Positions 8,108 through 16,796 of a stretch of DNA of 64,000 bases are shown here, piece by piece. Both the position numbers and the translations under genes were made by a program. Positions within the stretch are counted from its first letter, which is position 1. Every line of letters starts with the position of its first letter. The notes beneath the pieces were generated by a model that was not told the DNA's origin, searched no databases, and worked only from the letters and a program-made list of their open reading frames with translations. This DNA is from Bacillus sp. ISL-7 (GTDB lineage: Bacteria > Bacillota > Bacilli > Bacillales_B > DSM-18226), in assembly GCF_018613065.1 (NCBI RefSeq), contig NZ_JAGGQW010000024.1, positions 1 to 64,000 on the forward strand. The letters run 5' to 3'.

Positions 8108-8503
8108 ATGGTGACTCTTTTTACAACACCCAGCTGTGCTTCTTGCCGAAAAGCAAAAGCTTGGCTTGAGGAACATCAAATTGATTATATGGAAAGAAAC
8201 ATAATATCTAATCCCCTTACTGTCGATGAGATTAAATCGATTCTTCGCTTGACAGAAGAGGGGACTAGCGAAATTATTTCAACGAATTCAAAGGTGTTCA
8301 AAGAATTAAACGTAAATATTGAATCTCTTCCGCTTAATGAATTGTACAAATTAATAATCGAGCATCCCACAATGGTGCGCCGGCCAATTATCCTGGACGA
8401 AAAAAGATTACAAGTGGGATATAACGAGGATGAAATTCGTAGTTTTCTGCCCCGTAGAATTCGCTCATATTTGTACAACGAATTGCAAAAAGCGGCTAAT
8501 TAA
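8108..8503 (+). CDS. spxA2: Spx-family redox regulator (SpxA2-like)
   Basis: 131 residues, exactly the length of B. subtilis Spx, with its start [20 protein letters not shown]. The redox switch is C10-x-x-C13. Gly52, which contacts the RNA polymerase alpha C-terminal domain, is present in EEGTSE, and the conserved [20 protein letters not shown] follows near 100-120. Spx binds RNA polymerase alpha and reprograms transcription in thiol stress. An in-frame GTG at 8096 would add four residues, but family length favours ATG 8108. The neighbouring BA3454-like gene and Rrf2 repressor point to the SpxA2 paralogue. It is monocistronic or read with 8618. Confidence 0.9.
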   Translation: MVTLFTTPSCASCRKAKAWLEEHQIDYMERNIISNPLTVDEIKSILRLTEEGTSEIISTNSKVFKELNVNIESLPLNELYKLIIEHPTMVRRPIILDEKRLQVGYNEDEIRSFLPRRIRSYLYNELQKAAN

Positions 8504-8617
8504 TATGAAACAATAAGGAAAAAATTCTAAGTCTTAACAGTTTAAACTAACCCTGGAACTGAAAAGAAGGACGATCATCTTTAATGTGTAAATATGTTTT
8601 TAAAGGAGGTAAAAAAA

Positions 8618-8752
8618 ATGATTGAAGTATTCGTGACAGTAAATTATAAAGATCGAAATTACCATACCAATGTGATAGTGAAAAAAGATATGGCATGGAA
8701 AAAAATTAAACAAATAGCAGAAGAACAAGTCAAAAAGCAGTGGGATATTTAA
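8618..8752 (+). CDS. BA3454-family small stress-response protein
   Basis: A 44-residue protein behind an ideal ribosome site (AAAGGAGGT, 8 bases before ATG). MIEVFVTVNYKDRNYHTNVI followed by a helical, lysine-rich half ending EEQVKKQW matches the pattern I know for the BA3454 stress-response family of the B. cereus group (MIEVxVTVNYxGxNYxTNVI). Its place between spxA2 and the saiR-like repressor supports stress-linked expression. Molecular role unknown. Confidence 0.7.
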   Translation: MIEVFVTVNYKDRNYHTNVIVKKDMAWKKIKQIAEEQVKKQWDI

Positions 8753-8790
8753 ATAAAACCAGCCTACCACGGACATTGAAAGCTAAATGG

Positions 8791-8824
8791 TTGACTAGCT
8801 AATCTGTAATGTTTAGTATTACAG
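8791..8824 (+). promoter_or_regulatory. saiR promoter and autoregulatory operator
   Basis: TTGACT (8791-8796), 17-bp spacer, TAGTAT (8814-8819). The inverted repeat CTGTAAT-N7-ATTACAG (8804-8824) spans the spacer and -10. It has the same CTGTAA-N9-TTACAG geometry as the site before spxA2, which suggests autorepression. Confidence 0.75.
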
Positions 8825-8899
8825 TTGTTAATTTTAAAAAAAGATGCAGACAATACATGTAATAGTAAAAAGAAGTTATTGTCCTTAGGAGGCAAGCTC

Positions 8900-9313
8900 A
8901 TGAATAGTGATTTTACCCTTGCCATTCATAGTTTATCTTTTCTTGCGCTTCAGCCGGACCGCATGTCAACTAGCGATGCCATTTCAGAAAGTGCTGGCGT
9001 CCATCCGGTACGCATTCGAAAAGTGCTAAGTTTGTTAAAAAAACATGGATTTATTAAATCAAAAGAGGGAACTGGCGGCGGATTTATTTTTGAGCTAGAT
9101 CTTAGTGAAGTAAATCTTTGGGATATATATAAGATAACCTCAGAAGGTGCTCTCCAGCCCAAGTGTCCTGAATCAAATGAAAAGTGTATTGTAGGGGCGA
9201 ATATGCAAAGAGTACTCTGTAGCATTTTCTTCGGTGCTGAAGAACATCTGGGAGAATATTTAAAGGATTATACAATCAAAGAGGTTGTTGATCTTGTTAA
9301 TAAGCGTCAGTGA
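8900..9313 (+). CDS. saiR: Rrf2-family redox-responsive repressor (SaiR-like)
   Basis: 137 residues. An N-terminal winged helix carries the Rrf2 hallmarks: VHPVRIRKVLSLLKKHGFI (recognition helix region, about 34-52) and KEGTGGGFIF (wing, 55-64). There is no CX5-8CX5C iron-sulfur motif. Instead cysteines stand at 89, 96 and 107, typical of thiol-sensing Rrf2 proteins. Start ATG 8900 has TTAGGAGG; the frame stays open upstream without a better site. In B. anthracis SaiR represses spxA2, and the gene content and shared operators here match that arrangement. YwnA of B. subtilis is a close family alternative. Confidence 0.8.
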   Translation: MNSDFTLAIHSLSFLALQPDRMSTSDAISESAGVHPVRIRKVLSLLKKHGFIKSKEGTGGGFIFELDLSEVNLWDIYKITSEGALQPKCPESNEKCIVGANMQRVLCSIFFGAEEHLGEYLKDYTIKEVVDLVNKRQ

Positions 9314-9345
9314 CCGGTATGTGGCCGTATACTTCTTTAGCTAAA

Positions 9346-9365
9346 ATGTAATAAAAAAATTACAG
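9346..9365 (+). promoter_or_regulatory. Third SaiR-type inverted repeat
   Basis: ATGTAA-N8-TTACAG (9346-9365), 60 bases upstream of the IDEAL-domain gene, resembles the two operators before spxA2 and saiR but has a spacer one base shorter. This suggests the gene at 9425 belongs to the same regulon. Confidence 0.5.
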
Positions 9366-9424
9366 ATTAATTATAACTGGCATATTCTAAGATGAAACCA
9401 AAAAATTAAGAAGGTGAAAAAAGT

Positions 9425-9760
9425 ATGTTCTCCAATAATAATACCATTTTAAAAACAGGTGATTGGATTAAGGCAGAATCACGGGATGGCGAATTAATCA
9501 TTGGTTATATTGAATCACTGTCTAGTATAGAAGGAGTAGTAAAGGTAACCGTTGTTACAAGTGACAATAATCAAACGATTGGCAAAACCATACCTATTTT
9601 AAGTAAACAGGTTAAAAAGATGCCTGTTTCTAATGTTACCAACAAGGCACAAATTGAATTTCTACTAGACCTGGCCTTATCAACAGGGGATAAGGAATGG
9701 TTTTTGGCGCTTTCTTCGGAGTTAAACGTGATGAAGCAGCTTGTTAATGGAGTACATTAA
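9425..9760 (+). CDS. IDEAL-domain protein
   Basis: 111 residues. The N-terminal part is a small beta-rich module (TGDWIKAESRDGELIIGYIE). The C-terminal part is an IDEAL-type helix pair, AQIEFLLDLALSTGDKEWF followed by LALSSEL, with the motif variant LLDLAL in place of IDEAL. IDEAL domains occur in small Firmicute proteins, often with competence or stress links, but have no settled activity. A ribosome site (AAGAAGGTG) precedes ATG 9425. Its position after saiR and the palindrome upstream suggest stress-linked expression. It is ended by the terminator at 9859. Confidence 0.7.
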   Translation: MFSNNNTILKTGDWIKAESRDGELIIGYIESLSSIEGVVKVTVVTSDNNQTIGKTIPILSKQVKKMPVSNVTNKAQIEFLLDLALSTGDKEWFLALSSELNVMKQLVNGVH

Positions 9761-9858
9761 AACTTACAGATGGAATTCCGATGCTCGTGACAAGTTAAAG
9801 ATGCTAGGAATATCAAATGTTTAATGGTAAAGGTTAGTCCAAATAGTGGAACAAATAG

Positions 9859-9900
9859 GTGCATTATTCCAGGAATGGTTTAATGCACTTTTTAATTTTT
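9859..9900 (+). terminator. Terminator of the spxA2-saiR region
   Basis: GTGCATTA/TAATGCAC stem with an inner TTCC/GGAA pairing, followed by TTTTTAATTTTTT. Confidence 0.8.
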
Positions 9901-10035
9901 TATAGGACTCCCTATTTTATCTTTTTTATGAATACCTTCCGTTCCTGCATCCAATGCAGTCATATAATAGTTGCATTTATTATTTTTGAGTTCCATTTTA
10001 TGGTTTGTGTTGTATTCTGCATATAAACTTTTTGC

Positions 10036-10066
10036 TTGACCTAGAGTTAACTCTAGGGATTATTCT
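10036..10066 (+). promoter_or_regulatory. AdhR/NmlR-type MerR promoter
   Basis: TTGACC (10036-10041), a 19-bp spacer and TATTCT (10061-10066). A perfect 16-bp palindrome CTAGAGTTAACTCTAG (10041-10056) fills the spacer. The over-long spacer with a central palindrome is the signature of MerR-activated promoters, and this core closely resembles NmlR/AdhR sites for aldehyde response. A short ORF at 10094-10147 (17 codons) follows and is probably not meaningful. Confidence 0.8.
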
Positions 10067-10176
10067 AGTTTTTGCAAGAGAAAAAGGGAGAAATGAATAT
10101 CAAAGGGAAGTTAAGTATCTTACCCGGTACAAGTCAATTCTCTTGAAAAATCAAATGATATTGGAGGTTTAAACAA

Positions 10177-11217
10177 ATGATAACAGCTAAAGCGCGAGCA
10201 GTCGACGGTCCAGACAAACCGTTTCGAGTTGCTGAAATTAAAAGACGTGACCTTGATTTACATGATGTTCTAATTGAAATTAAATATGCAGGCGTATGTC
10301 ATTCTGACATCCATACTGCTCACGGCGAATGGGGTCCCGTGAACTATCCTCTTGTACCTGGACATGAGATTGCGGGAATTGTCACAGATGTTGGAGCCGA
10401 GGTAACGAAGTATAAAGTCGGTGACCGAGTTGGGGTCGGTTGTATGGTTGACTCATGTGGTGAATGTGAGAACTGCCGTAAAGGGGAAGAACAATACTGT
10501 CTAAAAGGAAATGTCCCTACTTATGCTGGTGTTGACAAATACGGTGAGCCAACTCAAGGCGGCTATTCTACCCATATTGTTGTAACTGAGGACTTTGTAG
10601 TTAGAATTCCAGATAATATTGGGCTTGATGTCGCAGCACCATTACTTTGTGCAGGAATTACGACATATTCTCCATTAAACCATTGGGGAGCTGGACCAGG
10701 TAAGAAAGTAGCTGTGGTTGGTATGGGCGGTCTTGGTCATATGGCTGTCAAAATTGCACATGCCATGGGTGCCGAAGTCACCGTTCTATCACAAACATTA
10801 AACAAAAAGGACGATGGATTGCAATTCGGTGCAGACAACTACTATGCTACAAACGACCCTGAAACATTCGAGAAACTTGCCGGAACCTTTGATTTAATTA
10901 TTAACACGGTAAGTGCAAAAATCGACATTAATGCTTATTTCTCACTATTAACTCTGGATGGTACACTGGTCAACGTCGGTGCGCCAGCGGAGCCGTTGTC
11001 AGTTAACGTATTCTCACTGATCGGTCATCGTCGTTCATTTGCAGGTTCAATGATTGGAGGCATCCGCGAGACTCAGGAAATGTTAAATTTCTGTGCAGAA
11101 CATAATATTGTTCCTAAAATTGAAGTAATCTCGGCTGACCAAATTGACGAAGCCTACCAACGCGTATTAGCTTCAGATGTGAAGTATCGATTTGTGATTG
11201 ATATCAGCACAATGTAA
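10177..11217 (+). CDS. adhA: Zinc-dependent alcohol dehydrogenase (AdhA-like)
   Basis: 346 residues of the YahK/AdhA class of medium-chain dehydrogenases. Catalytic zinc ligands are Cys41 (GVCHSD) and His63-Glu64 (PGHEIAG). The structural zinc cysteines lie in [15 protein letters not shown] (about 99-113), and the Rossmann motif GMGGLGHMA is near 180. Such enzymes reduce aldehydes with NADPH. The AdhR/NmlR-type promoter 110 bases upstream suggests induction by formaldehyde or methylglyoxal, as for B. subtilis adhA. The matching short MerR regulator is not in this window. It is a single gene with a strong terminator. Confidence 0.85.
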   Translation: MITAKARAVDGPDKPFRVAEIKRRDLDLHDVLIEIKYAGVCHSDIHTAHGEWGPVNYPLVPGHEIAGIVTDVGAEVTKYKVGDRVGVGCMVDSCGECENCRKGEEQYCLKGNVPTYAGVDKYGEPTQGGYSTHIVVTEDFVVRIPDNIGLDVAAPLLCAGITTYSPLNHWGAGPGKKVAVVGMGGLGHMAVKIAHAMGAEVTVLSQTLNKKDDGLQFGADNYYATNDPETFEKLAGTFDLIINTVSAKIDINAYFSLLTLDGTLVNVGAPAEPLSVNVFSLIGHRRSFAGSMIGGIRETQEMLNFCAEHNIVPKIEVISADQIDEAYQRVLASDVKYRFVIDISTM

Positions 11218-11249
11218 GTTGTGTAAGCGATAAATATGAAGATATGATC

Positions 11250-11289
11250 AAGGATGTCCCGAAATCCAGCTTTTGGGACATCCTTTTTA
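11250..11289 (+). terminator. Terminator of adhA
   Basis: Stem AGGATGTCCC/GGGACATCCT followed by TTTTT. Confidence 0.9.
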
Positions 11290-11445
11290 TTTGCTTTCCT
11301 TAAATATTTTCCTTTACTTTTGAAAATTTCGCCTGAATTTCTTTTAAAAACAGATCAGCAGCAGCGGAAAAAACCTGATGCCAAATAGCACAAAAAAAGG
11401 TGGAGGTTTTAGTCCCCCTAATTAGGACTACTTTCAGCTCTAAAC

Positions 11446-12300
11446 TTAACTTTTTTCACCTTTTTTCATCATCTTCTTTAATTTTTCTTCAGTAGAGGAA
11501 CCCTCGACAGGAGTATAAATGCTACACCAAAAATCAGTATTACCATGAACTTGTAAAGAAGTTAAATTAAAAATCATTTTACCTGCCTTGGAATGTCTAA
11601 ATTCAATTAATACTTCGGGAGCCATATTTACCTGATTTTCTTGCCATAAGGACTGAAACTCTGGATTAAGATTAGTCATTTCTTCGAGAAATTGAGTGTA
11701 CCATTCATCCCCCATATGTTGTCCATAATAAACCCGAAAGATGGAAAGAAAGCCTTTCACAAAATGCTCCCAATTGACAGCTAAAGACCTCAATTCTTTC
11801 CTAGTAAACACTAAGCGAATTAAGTTTCTCTGTTCAATGGGAATTTGTTCAAAATCCAAAAAAACATAGGCTGCAGCAGGATTCCAACCAACGATTTGGA
11901 AATGTCGGTCTGTGATCAGAGTAGGGCAATATTTTAATTCTGTTAAAATTTTTTCTAAAGAAGGGGAAATTTTTGTTTGTAAAACTTCTTGTTTATACAC
12001 ATTTGTGTTTACTTCTAAAGCTAAATCGTATAGATACTTTCGTTCATCGTTATTTAATTGTAGAGCAGATGCTATAGAATCTAGTACAGAAGACGAGACC
12101 TTAATATCCCGCCCTTGTTCAAGCCATGTGTACCAGGTAGTGCTAACTCCCGCTAACTGGGCGACTTCCTCCCTCCTTAGACCTGGGGTTCTCCGCCTAG
12201 TTCCCGTTGGTATTCCTACTGTATGAGGTTGTATATTTGCACGTTTTGACTTTAAAAATTCGGATAGGGCTTCTAATCTAGTTTTGCTATTCATGTTCAC
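11446..12300 (-). CDS. XRE-type regulator with MmyB-like ligand domain
   Basis: 284 residues. The N-terminal helix-turn-helix (about 10-85) includes GLRREEVAQLAGVSTTWYTW followed by LEQGRD, which is diagnostic of the MmyB subfamily. The C-terminal half (about 110-275) is the PAS-like MmyB ligand-binding domain (LITDRHFQIVGWNPAAAYVF). MmyB domains bind fatty acids, and the gene is divergent to a FabF-type ketoacyl synthase, so it probably senses a lipid and controls that gene. Start GTG 12300 with GGAG four bases away, or ATG 12294; the two differ by two residues. Confidence 0.85.
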   Translation of the reverse strand: MNMNSKTRLEALSEFLKSKRANIQPHTVGIPTGTRRRTPGLRREEVAQLAGVSTTWYTWLEQGRDIKVSSSVLDSIASALQLNNDERKYLYDLALEVNTNVYKQEVLQTKISPSLEKILTELKYCPTLITDRHFQIVGWNPAAAYVFLDFEQIPIEQRNLIRLVFTRKELRSLAVNWEHFVKGFLSIFRVYYGQHMGDEWYTQFLEEMTNLNPEFQSLWQENQVNMAPEVLIEFRHSKAGKMIFNLTSLQVHGNTDFWCSIYTPVEGSSTEEKLKKMMKKGEKS

Positions 12301-12321
12301 ATTACTCCTATCTTAAAACGA

Positions 12322-12350
12322 TTATCATATTACTAATTATACTATGATAA
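12322..12350. promoter_or_regulatory. Operator candidate between MmyB regulator and fabF paralogue
   Basis: A perfect 8-bp inverted repeat TTATCATA-N13-TATGATAA sits midway between the two divergent genes, the natural place for the MmyB-type regulator to bind. Confidence 0.5.
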
Positions 12351-12416
12351 ACAACAACTTGTAATAGGATAAATACAGTGTGAAAATATAGATAATCTTT
12401 ACGAGGGGGAATAGAA

Positions 12417-13655
12417 ATGGAACGAGTTGTGATTACAGGAATGGGTGTCGTGTCACCCTTGGGAAACAATGTTGAAAAATTTTGGAGGAATTTAGCCGAA
12501 GGCAGATCTGGAATTTCTTACATTAATACATTTGATATTAGTAAACATAAAACCAAAATTGCTGGACTAGTTAGGGATTTTAGAGCTGAAGATATACTTG
12601 GTCAGAAGGAAGCTAGGCGTATGGATAGATTTTGTCAATTCTCTCTAGTTGCAGCTGAACAAGCATGGAACGATTCCAAACTGAACATTACGGAAATCGA
12701 TTTAGAGCGTCTTAGTGTATATGTTGGTTCAGGAATAGGTGGAATTGAGACTTTGACTAAAAATATTGATATTCTTCGAGAAAGAGGACCGCAAAGGGTA
12801 AGCCCCACGTTGGTTCCATCGATGATTGCAAATGCGGCTTCGGCACAAATAAGTATTAAATATGGTGCATTGGGACCTTCCATGGCACCTGTTTCCGCTT
12901 GTGCAATTGGAAATACATCTATCGGTGAGGCGTTCAGAATTATTCGGTATGGTATCACTGATATAGCATTTGCTGGAGGGGCTGAAGCAGCCGTAACAGA
13001 ATTGTCATTAGCCAGTTTTGAAAATGCAACTGCTTTATCTTCAAGGAATGATGACCCAAGTGCGGCGAGTCGTCCTTTTGATTCAAATAGAAATGGATTT
13101 GTAATGTCTGAAGGTGCAGGAATCTTAATACTTGAATCATTAACACATGCTTTACGAAGAAATGCACGAATTTATGCTGAAGTAATTGGATACGGTGCTA
13201 GTTCTGATGCATATCATATGGTTTCCACTCATCCAGAAGGTAGGGGAGCTTATCTTGCAATGAAAATGGCTTTAAAGGATGCGTCCATTTCTATTGATGA
13301 TGTTGATATGATTAGTGCTCATGCAACAAGTACAAAGATAGGTGACATTTCTGAAACAATAGCTATAAAAAAATTGTTTGGCGAACAGGCATACAGAATA
13401 CCTGTTACTGCAAATAAGTCGATGACAGGTCATTTATTAGGAGCAGCTGGTGGAGTTGAAGCTATTGCATTAGCAAAAAGCCTGCAGGAGGGCATTATTC
13501 CTCCCACTATCAACTTAGAAAAACCCGATCCTTTATGTGATTTAGATTTTGTACCGAACGTAGCCCGACAAACAAATCTCAAAATAGGTCTCTCCAATTC
13601 ATTTGGGTTTGGCGGGCATAATGCAGTCATTGCTTTGAAAAAATATGAAATGTAA
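12417..13655 (+). CDS. fabF: Beta-ketoacyl-ACP synthase II paralogue
   Basis: 412 residues, the full length of FabF, from MERVVITGMGVVSPLG to GFGGHNAVIAL. The catalytic set is intact: Cys162 (VSACAIG), His302 (SAHATST), Lys334 and His339 (NKSMTGHLLG). It condenses malonyl-ACP with an acyl-ACP. It differs from housekeeping FabF in the gating loop, where STHPEGRGA replaces the usual TAPAPEGEG, and in SAHATS for NAHGTS. It also stands alone with a divergent MmyB-type regulator instead of beside fabH. It is therefore probably an inducible paralogue with altered chain or branch preference, or part of a special lipid pathway. Confidence 0.85.
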   Translation: MERVVITGMGVVSPLGNNVEKFWRNLAEGRSGISYINTFDISKHKTKIAGLVRDFRAEDILGQKEARRMDRFCQFSLVAAEQAWNDSKLNITEIDLERLSVYVGSGIGGIETLTKNIDILRERGPQRVSPTLVPSMIANAASAQISIKYGALGPSMAPVSACAIGNTSIGEAFRIIRYGITDIAFAGGAEAAVTELSLASFENATALSSRNDDPSAASRPFDSNRNGFVMSEGAGILILESLTHALRRNARIYAEVIGYGASSDAYHMVSTHPEGRGAYLAMKMALKDASISIDDVDMISAHATSTKIGDISETIAIKKLFGEQAYRIPVTANKSMTGHLLGAAGGVEAIALAKSLQEGIIPPTINLEKPDPLCDLDFVPNVARQTNLKIGLSNSFGFGGHNAVIALKKYEM

Positions 13656-13775
13656 AAATAATTTTAAAAATTTGTTAGAAAATCAACAATACTCTTTAAA
13701 AGAAAAATAGCATTATGCGGATTTTAAATTCTTTAGTTATAAAAGACAAATGAAACCTGTGGTTAAAGGACGGTT

Positions 13776-13811
13776 AAAAGGGCGATTCTTCAACATGAAG
13801 GTCGCCTTTTT
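13776..13811 (+). terminator. Terminator of the fabF paralogue
   Basis: Long imperfect stem AAAGGGCGA-TTCTTCA / TGAAGG-TCGCCTTT followed by TTTT, 120 bases after the stop codon. Between here and 14106 the sequence is AT-rich and I see nothing else. Confidence 0.75.
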
Positions 13812-14106
13812 GCCAATTATTATTCTAGTAAAACAAAACGGACGCACCTATTTTATAACAAAACATCTGTTCTGTTTAGAGGGTAAATAGATTTTAAGTA
13901 GACTTTATGAATTTAAATAAGCAGTTGACTTATGTTGTTTACCTTTTAAAATGGTCAATTTGTAAGAATTAATTAAAGGAAACTTTACTGCTTTTTAATA
14001 TAAACTTAAAAAATAAAGACTAGAATTATCTTAAGTAACCGGATGAATTCCCGCAAAAAATTTAGGAAAGGCAAATGATATTATTCATAAAGGAAGGATG
14101 ATATTT

Positions 14107-14220
14107 ATGTTTATTTCCTATAGAAACTATCAAAGCGGAATTAATAATTTGGTGGTAATAGAAAGCAATGGAGTAGTTACTACCAGTTTAAAAGAAGGAA
14201 ACCGCAATAAGAACCCATAA
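14107..14220 (+). CDS. Small hypothetical protein, 37 residues
   Basis: ATG 14107, with GGAAGGATG upstream, encodes MFISYRNYQSGINNLVVIES and a polar tail ending NRNKNP. A terminator follows 93 bases later. Composition is like a real small protein, but I do not recognise it, and chance is possible. Confidence 0.35.
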   Translation: MFISYRNYQSGINNLVVIESNGVVTTSLKEGNRNKNP

Positions 14221-14312
14221 AAGAAAATTAAAACGATTAAAGGCTAAAAAAAATGACAAGACGAGTATAATTTGAATAAATTAAATTCATGAGTGCAATA
14301 TTTAAAGAAGTA

Positions 14313-14342
14313 AGCTACCATTCCTGGTGGCTTTTCTTTTTT
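14313..14342 (+). terminator. Terminator downstream of the small ORF
   Basis: Stem AGCTACC/GGTGGCT with loop ATTCCT and a TTTTCTTTTTT tail. Confidence 0.8.
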
Positions 14343-14417
14343 CGACTAAAGAAGCAGTTTAACAGAGTATTCTTTCCAGATTTTAGCTAACGGGACGAGG
14401 TTCCTGTCCCCCCGACC

Positions 14418-15260
14418 CTATATTTGAACTGGAACTTGAATTTCGAATGTAATCTCATTTGGTTTATCTGTGATTGTAATATCGACGTGCATAATTTGCA
14501 GCGCATCGCCGGTTATGTGATATCCGGTTTCATCAAGATATTCCAATATCTTACTCAAACTTTCGCTTCGATTCCATAATAATTCCCCGTTATAACGAAT
14601 ACACGCAAATACCCCAGCAGGAACCGTCATTTGACACTGTTTAGGTATTTTTTCTTTATTTTTTGCCACTACAAAAATAATGGATGGTTCTTCAAATCGT
14701 TTCGCTCTAAGATCCGCTTCCTGGATGATAATGCCTAGTCTATTACTAGCCAGAATTGGTGTCTTCTCGGTGAGCATATTCTCTAACCTTATAACAGCAT
14801 AACTGAGTTCCAAATTATTATTTATTTTTTCATTTAAGGTAATTAACTTCCTTCTTCCTATTTCGCGGAAAAACACCGATTGAAGTTCCTTTTCTTTCGC
14901 TACATGCTCCAAGTATCCAATTTTCCCCCGAATATTTTCCTCCAAGTCATGTAACTCGTCCAGTTTTGACACAAGTTCCGTATGCTTGGTTTTCAGAATA
15001 TCCAAGGACTTATTAAAATTACGTTCATTAAAATAATCCTTTATTTCGTCCGTACTCATCCCAAGTTGCCGCAACTCTTTAATGGTCCCTAAAACTTCAT
15101 ATTGAAAAATAGAATAGTAGCGATACCCCGAATCAGGATCGACATATTGCGGTTTGAATAGGTCAATCCTATCATAGTGGCGTAAGGTCTCCGTCGTTAC
15201 CCCTCGTAACTTCGCCATTTCGCCAATGGTTAATTTTTCCTTTATTTTCAGTGAAATCAC
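14418..15260 (-). CDS. MerR-family regulator with GyrI-like effector domain
   Basis: About 280 residues, BmrR-like. The DNA-binding part is LTIGEMAKLRGVTTETLRHY, then GYRYYSIFQYEVLGTIKELRQLGM. A coiled-coil linker follows (about 85-125), and a C-terminal GyrI/BacR-type ligand pocket from about 135 ends EITFEIQVPVQI. The start is uncertain: GTG 15260 abuts the G-rich ribosome site, while CTG 15248 has better spacing. It is divergent from the permease-dehydrogenase-ureohydrolase operon, whose promoter has the 19-bp spacer of MerR-activated genes. It therefore probably activates that operon in response to its substrate. Confidence 0.85.
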   Translation of the reverse strand: MISLKIKEKLTIGEMAKLRGVTTETLRHYDRIDLFKPQYVDPDSGYRYYSIFQYEVLGTIKELRQLGMSTDEIKDYFNERNFNKSLDILKTKHTELVSKLDELHDLEENIRGKIGYLEHVAKEKELQSVFFREIGRRKLITLNEKINNNLELSYAVIRLENMLTEKTPILASNRLGIIIQEADLRAKRFEEPSIIFVVAKNKEKIPKQCQMTVPAGVFACIRYNGELLWNRSESLSKILEYLDETGYHITGDALQIMHVDITITDKPNEITFEIQVPVQI

Positions 15261-15286
15261 CCCCCCTATAAAATATAATACACCTA

Positions 15287-15317
15287 TTGACCTTTGTGTA
15301 ACAACAATGTTTATAAT
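15287..15317 (+). promoter_or_regulatory. MerR-type promoter of the permease operon
   Basis: TTGACC (15287-15292), 19-bp spacer, TATAAT (15312-15317). The spacer holds an imperfect dyad around TTTGTGTAACAACAATG. The long spacer is typical of MerR activation. Confidence 0.7.
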
Positions 15318-15380
15318 AAAAATACGAAATCTTTTAAATCATCTAAGAATTAAATTTATTAACGCGGAGGGAGTTGAGTT

Positions 15381-16769
15381 ATGAAACAGAAAGCGCTTGC
15401 AAGAACACTTACTTTGTCACAGGTTGTTTTTTTAGGGATTGCATGGAATAACCCCATGGTGTTTTTTAATACCTATGGAATTGCTGCCGTTACCTCAAGA
15501 GGTGTTATTACGACAGCATACCTTATTGCTTTTCTAGCAATACTTTTTACAGCTCTCAGCTATGGCAAGATGGCGAAAGCCTACCCGATCTCAGGTTCAG
15601 CTTATTCCTTTACGCAAAAATCTATTAATTCTGAGGTTGGGTTCATTATCGGTTGGACGATTATGCTGGATTATTTGTTAACGCCTATGGTTACCTGCTT
15701 GATGTCCACTGTCTTTTTAAGTGCTGTATTTCCTGGAATCCCGCATTATGTGTTGGTAATTGTGTTGACTGCAAGCATAGTGTCTCCGAGCATACTAGGT
15801 GTGGAGATATCAGCAATAACTAGTAAAATTTTTGTTATTGCTCAAGTCATTTTTGTTTGCCTTTTCTGGATATTAACCTTCAAAAGTTTATCAGAAGGAG
15901 TAGGGACGGGTAGTCTTTTCTCAATTAAGCCCTTGTTTGATGCAGATGTTTCCTTGTCCGTTATCTTGGCAGGTGCTACCATTCTTTGTTTTAGTTTTCT
16001 TGGTTTTGACTCACTCACCACTTTATCAGAGGAAACAATCAATCCCGAAAAAACGATTCCAAGAGCCATTATTATCATGCTATTGTTTATCGGAGTTTTG
16101 TATATTGGCTCTTCTTACCTAGCACAATTGGTGAGTCCGGGTATTTCATTCAAACATGCTGATTCTGCAGCCCTTGAAATTGCAGTACTTGTCGGAGGAA
16201 ATTTATTTAAGTCCATTTTTATTACAGCAGTGATTATTGGTAATTTCTCTTCAGGAATCGCTTCAATTACAAGCGCATCGCGAGTGTTATATGCGATGGG
16301 ACGAGATTCCGTATTACCCAAAAATATATTTGGATACATTCATCCTAAATTTAAAACACCGTCACATGGCATCATTGTGATTGGCGTAGTTTCTTTACTC
16401 GCAATTCTATTAACCCTAGAACAAGTTATTAAGTTTATCAATTTTGGAGCGTTAATTGCCTTTACATCTGTAAATCTGTCTGTAATCGCCCATTATTTTA
16501 TCAGAAATCATAAGCGTTCTTTTATGGATTGCATTCGGTACCTATTATTACCACTCATTGGTGCAGCGTTTACGATATGGTTATGGTCGCATTTAAAAAT
16601 GGATGCGTTGATTCTAGGGGGAATCTGGATGGCATGCGGCTTGATTTATCTTGTCTATATGACGAAATGGTTCCGCAAACCACTTCCTGAGTTTCATTTT
16701 GATAAAGAAATGATTCCACAGGATGTCCAAGACATTGATCGAGAGGTTATCCCTCAACAGGTAAGGTAA
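15381..16769 (+). CDS. APC-family amino acid/polyamine permease
   Basis: 462 residues with about twelve membrane helices. The family signature near the first helix reads SQVVFLGIAWNNPMVFFNTYG, and ISGSAYSFTQKSINSEVGFI matches the conserved GxxxxYxxxxx region after helix 2. It imports an amino acid, polyamine or similar cation through the plasma membrane. It is the first gene of an operon with an aldehyde dehydrogenase (28 bases later), an iron alcohol dehydrogenase and a ureohydrolase, so agmatine, a guanidino acid or putrescine is a likely substrate. Start ATG 15381 with GGAGGGAG. Confidence 0.85.
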   Translation: MKQKALARTLTLSQVVFLGIAWNNPMVFFNTYGIAAVTSRGVITTAYLIAFLAILFTALSYGKMAKAYPISGSAYSFTQKSINSEVGFIIGWTIMLDYLLTPMVTCLMSTVFLSAVFPGIPHYVLVIVLTASIVSPSILGVEISAITSKIFVIAQVIFVCLFWILTFKSLSEGVGTGSLFSIKPLFDADVSLSVILAGATILCFSFLGFDSLTTLSEETINPEKTIPRAIIIMLLFIGVLYIGSSYLAQLVSPGISFKHADSAALEIAVLVGGNLFKSIFITAVIIGNFSSGIASITSASRVLYAMGRDSVLPKNIFGYIHPKFKTPSHGIIVIGVVSLLAILLTLEQVIKFINFGALIAFTSVNLSVIAHYFIRNHKRSFMDCIRYLLLPLIGAAFTIWLWSHLKMDALILGGIWMACGLIYLVYMTKWFRKPLPEFHFDKEMIPQDVQDIDREVIPQQVR

Positions 16770-16796
16770 AAAATAATATATTGGAGGTTTGTAAAA

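Noticed and set aside
10094..10147. 17-codon ORF between the AdhR-type promoter and adhA
   Set aside because: It has a fair ribosome site, but the sequence shows no leader-peptide logic and no conservation can be tested here.
14392..14410. Palindromic GGGACGAGGTTCCTGTCCC sequence
   Set aside because: It looks like a small intergenic repeat, but I see no second copy in this window and no T tail, so I do not call it.
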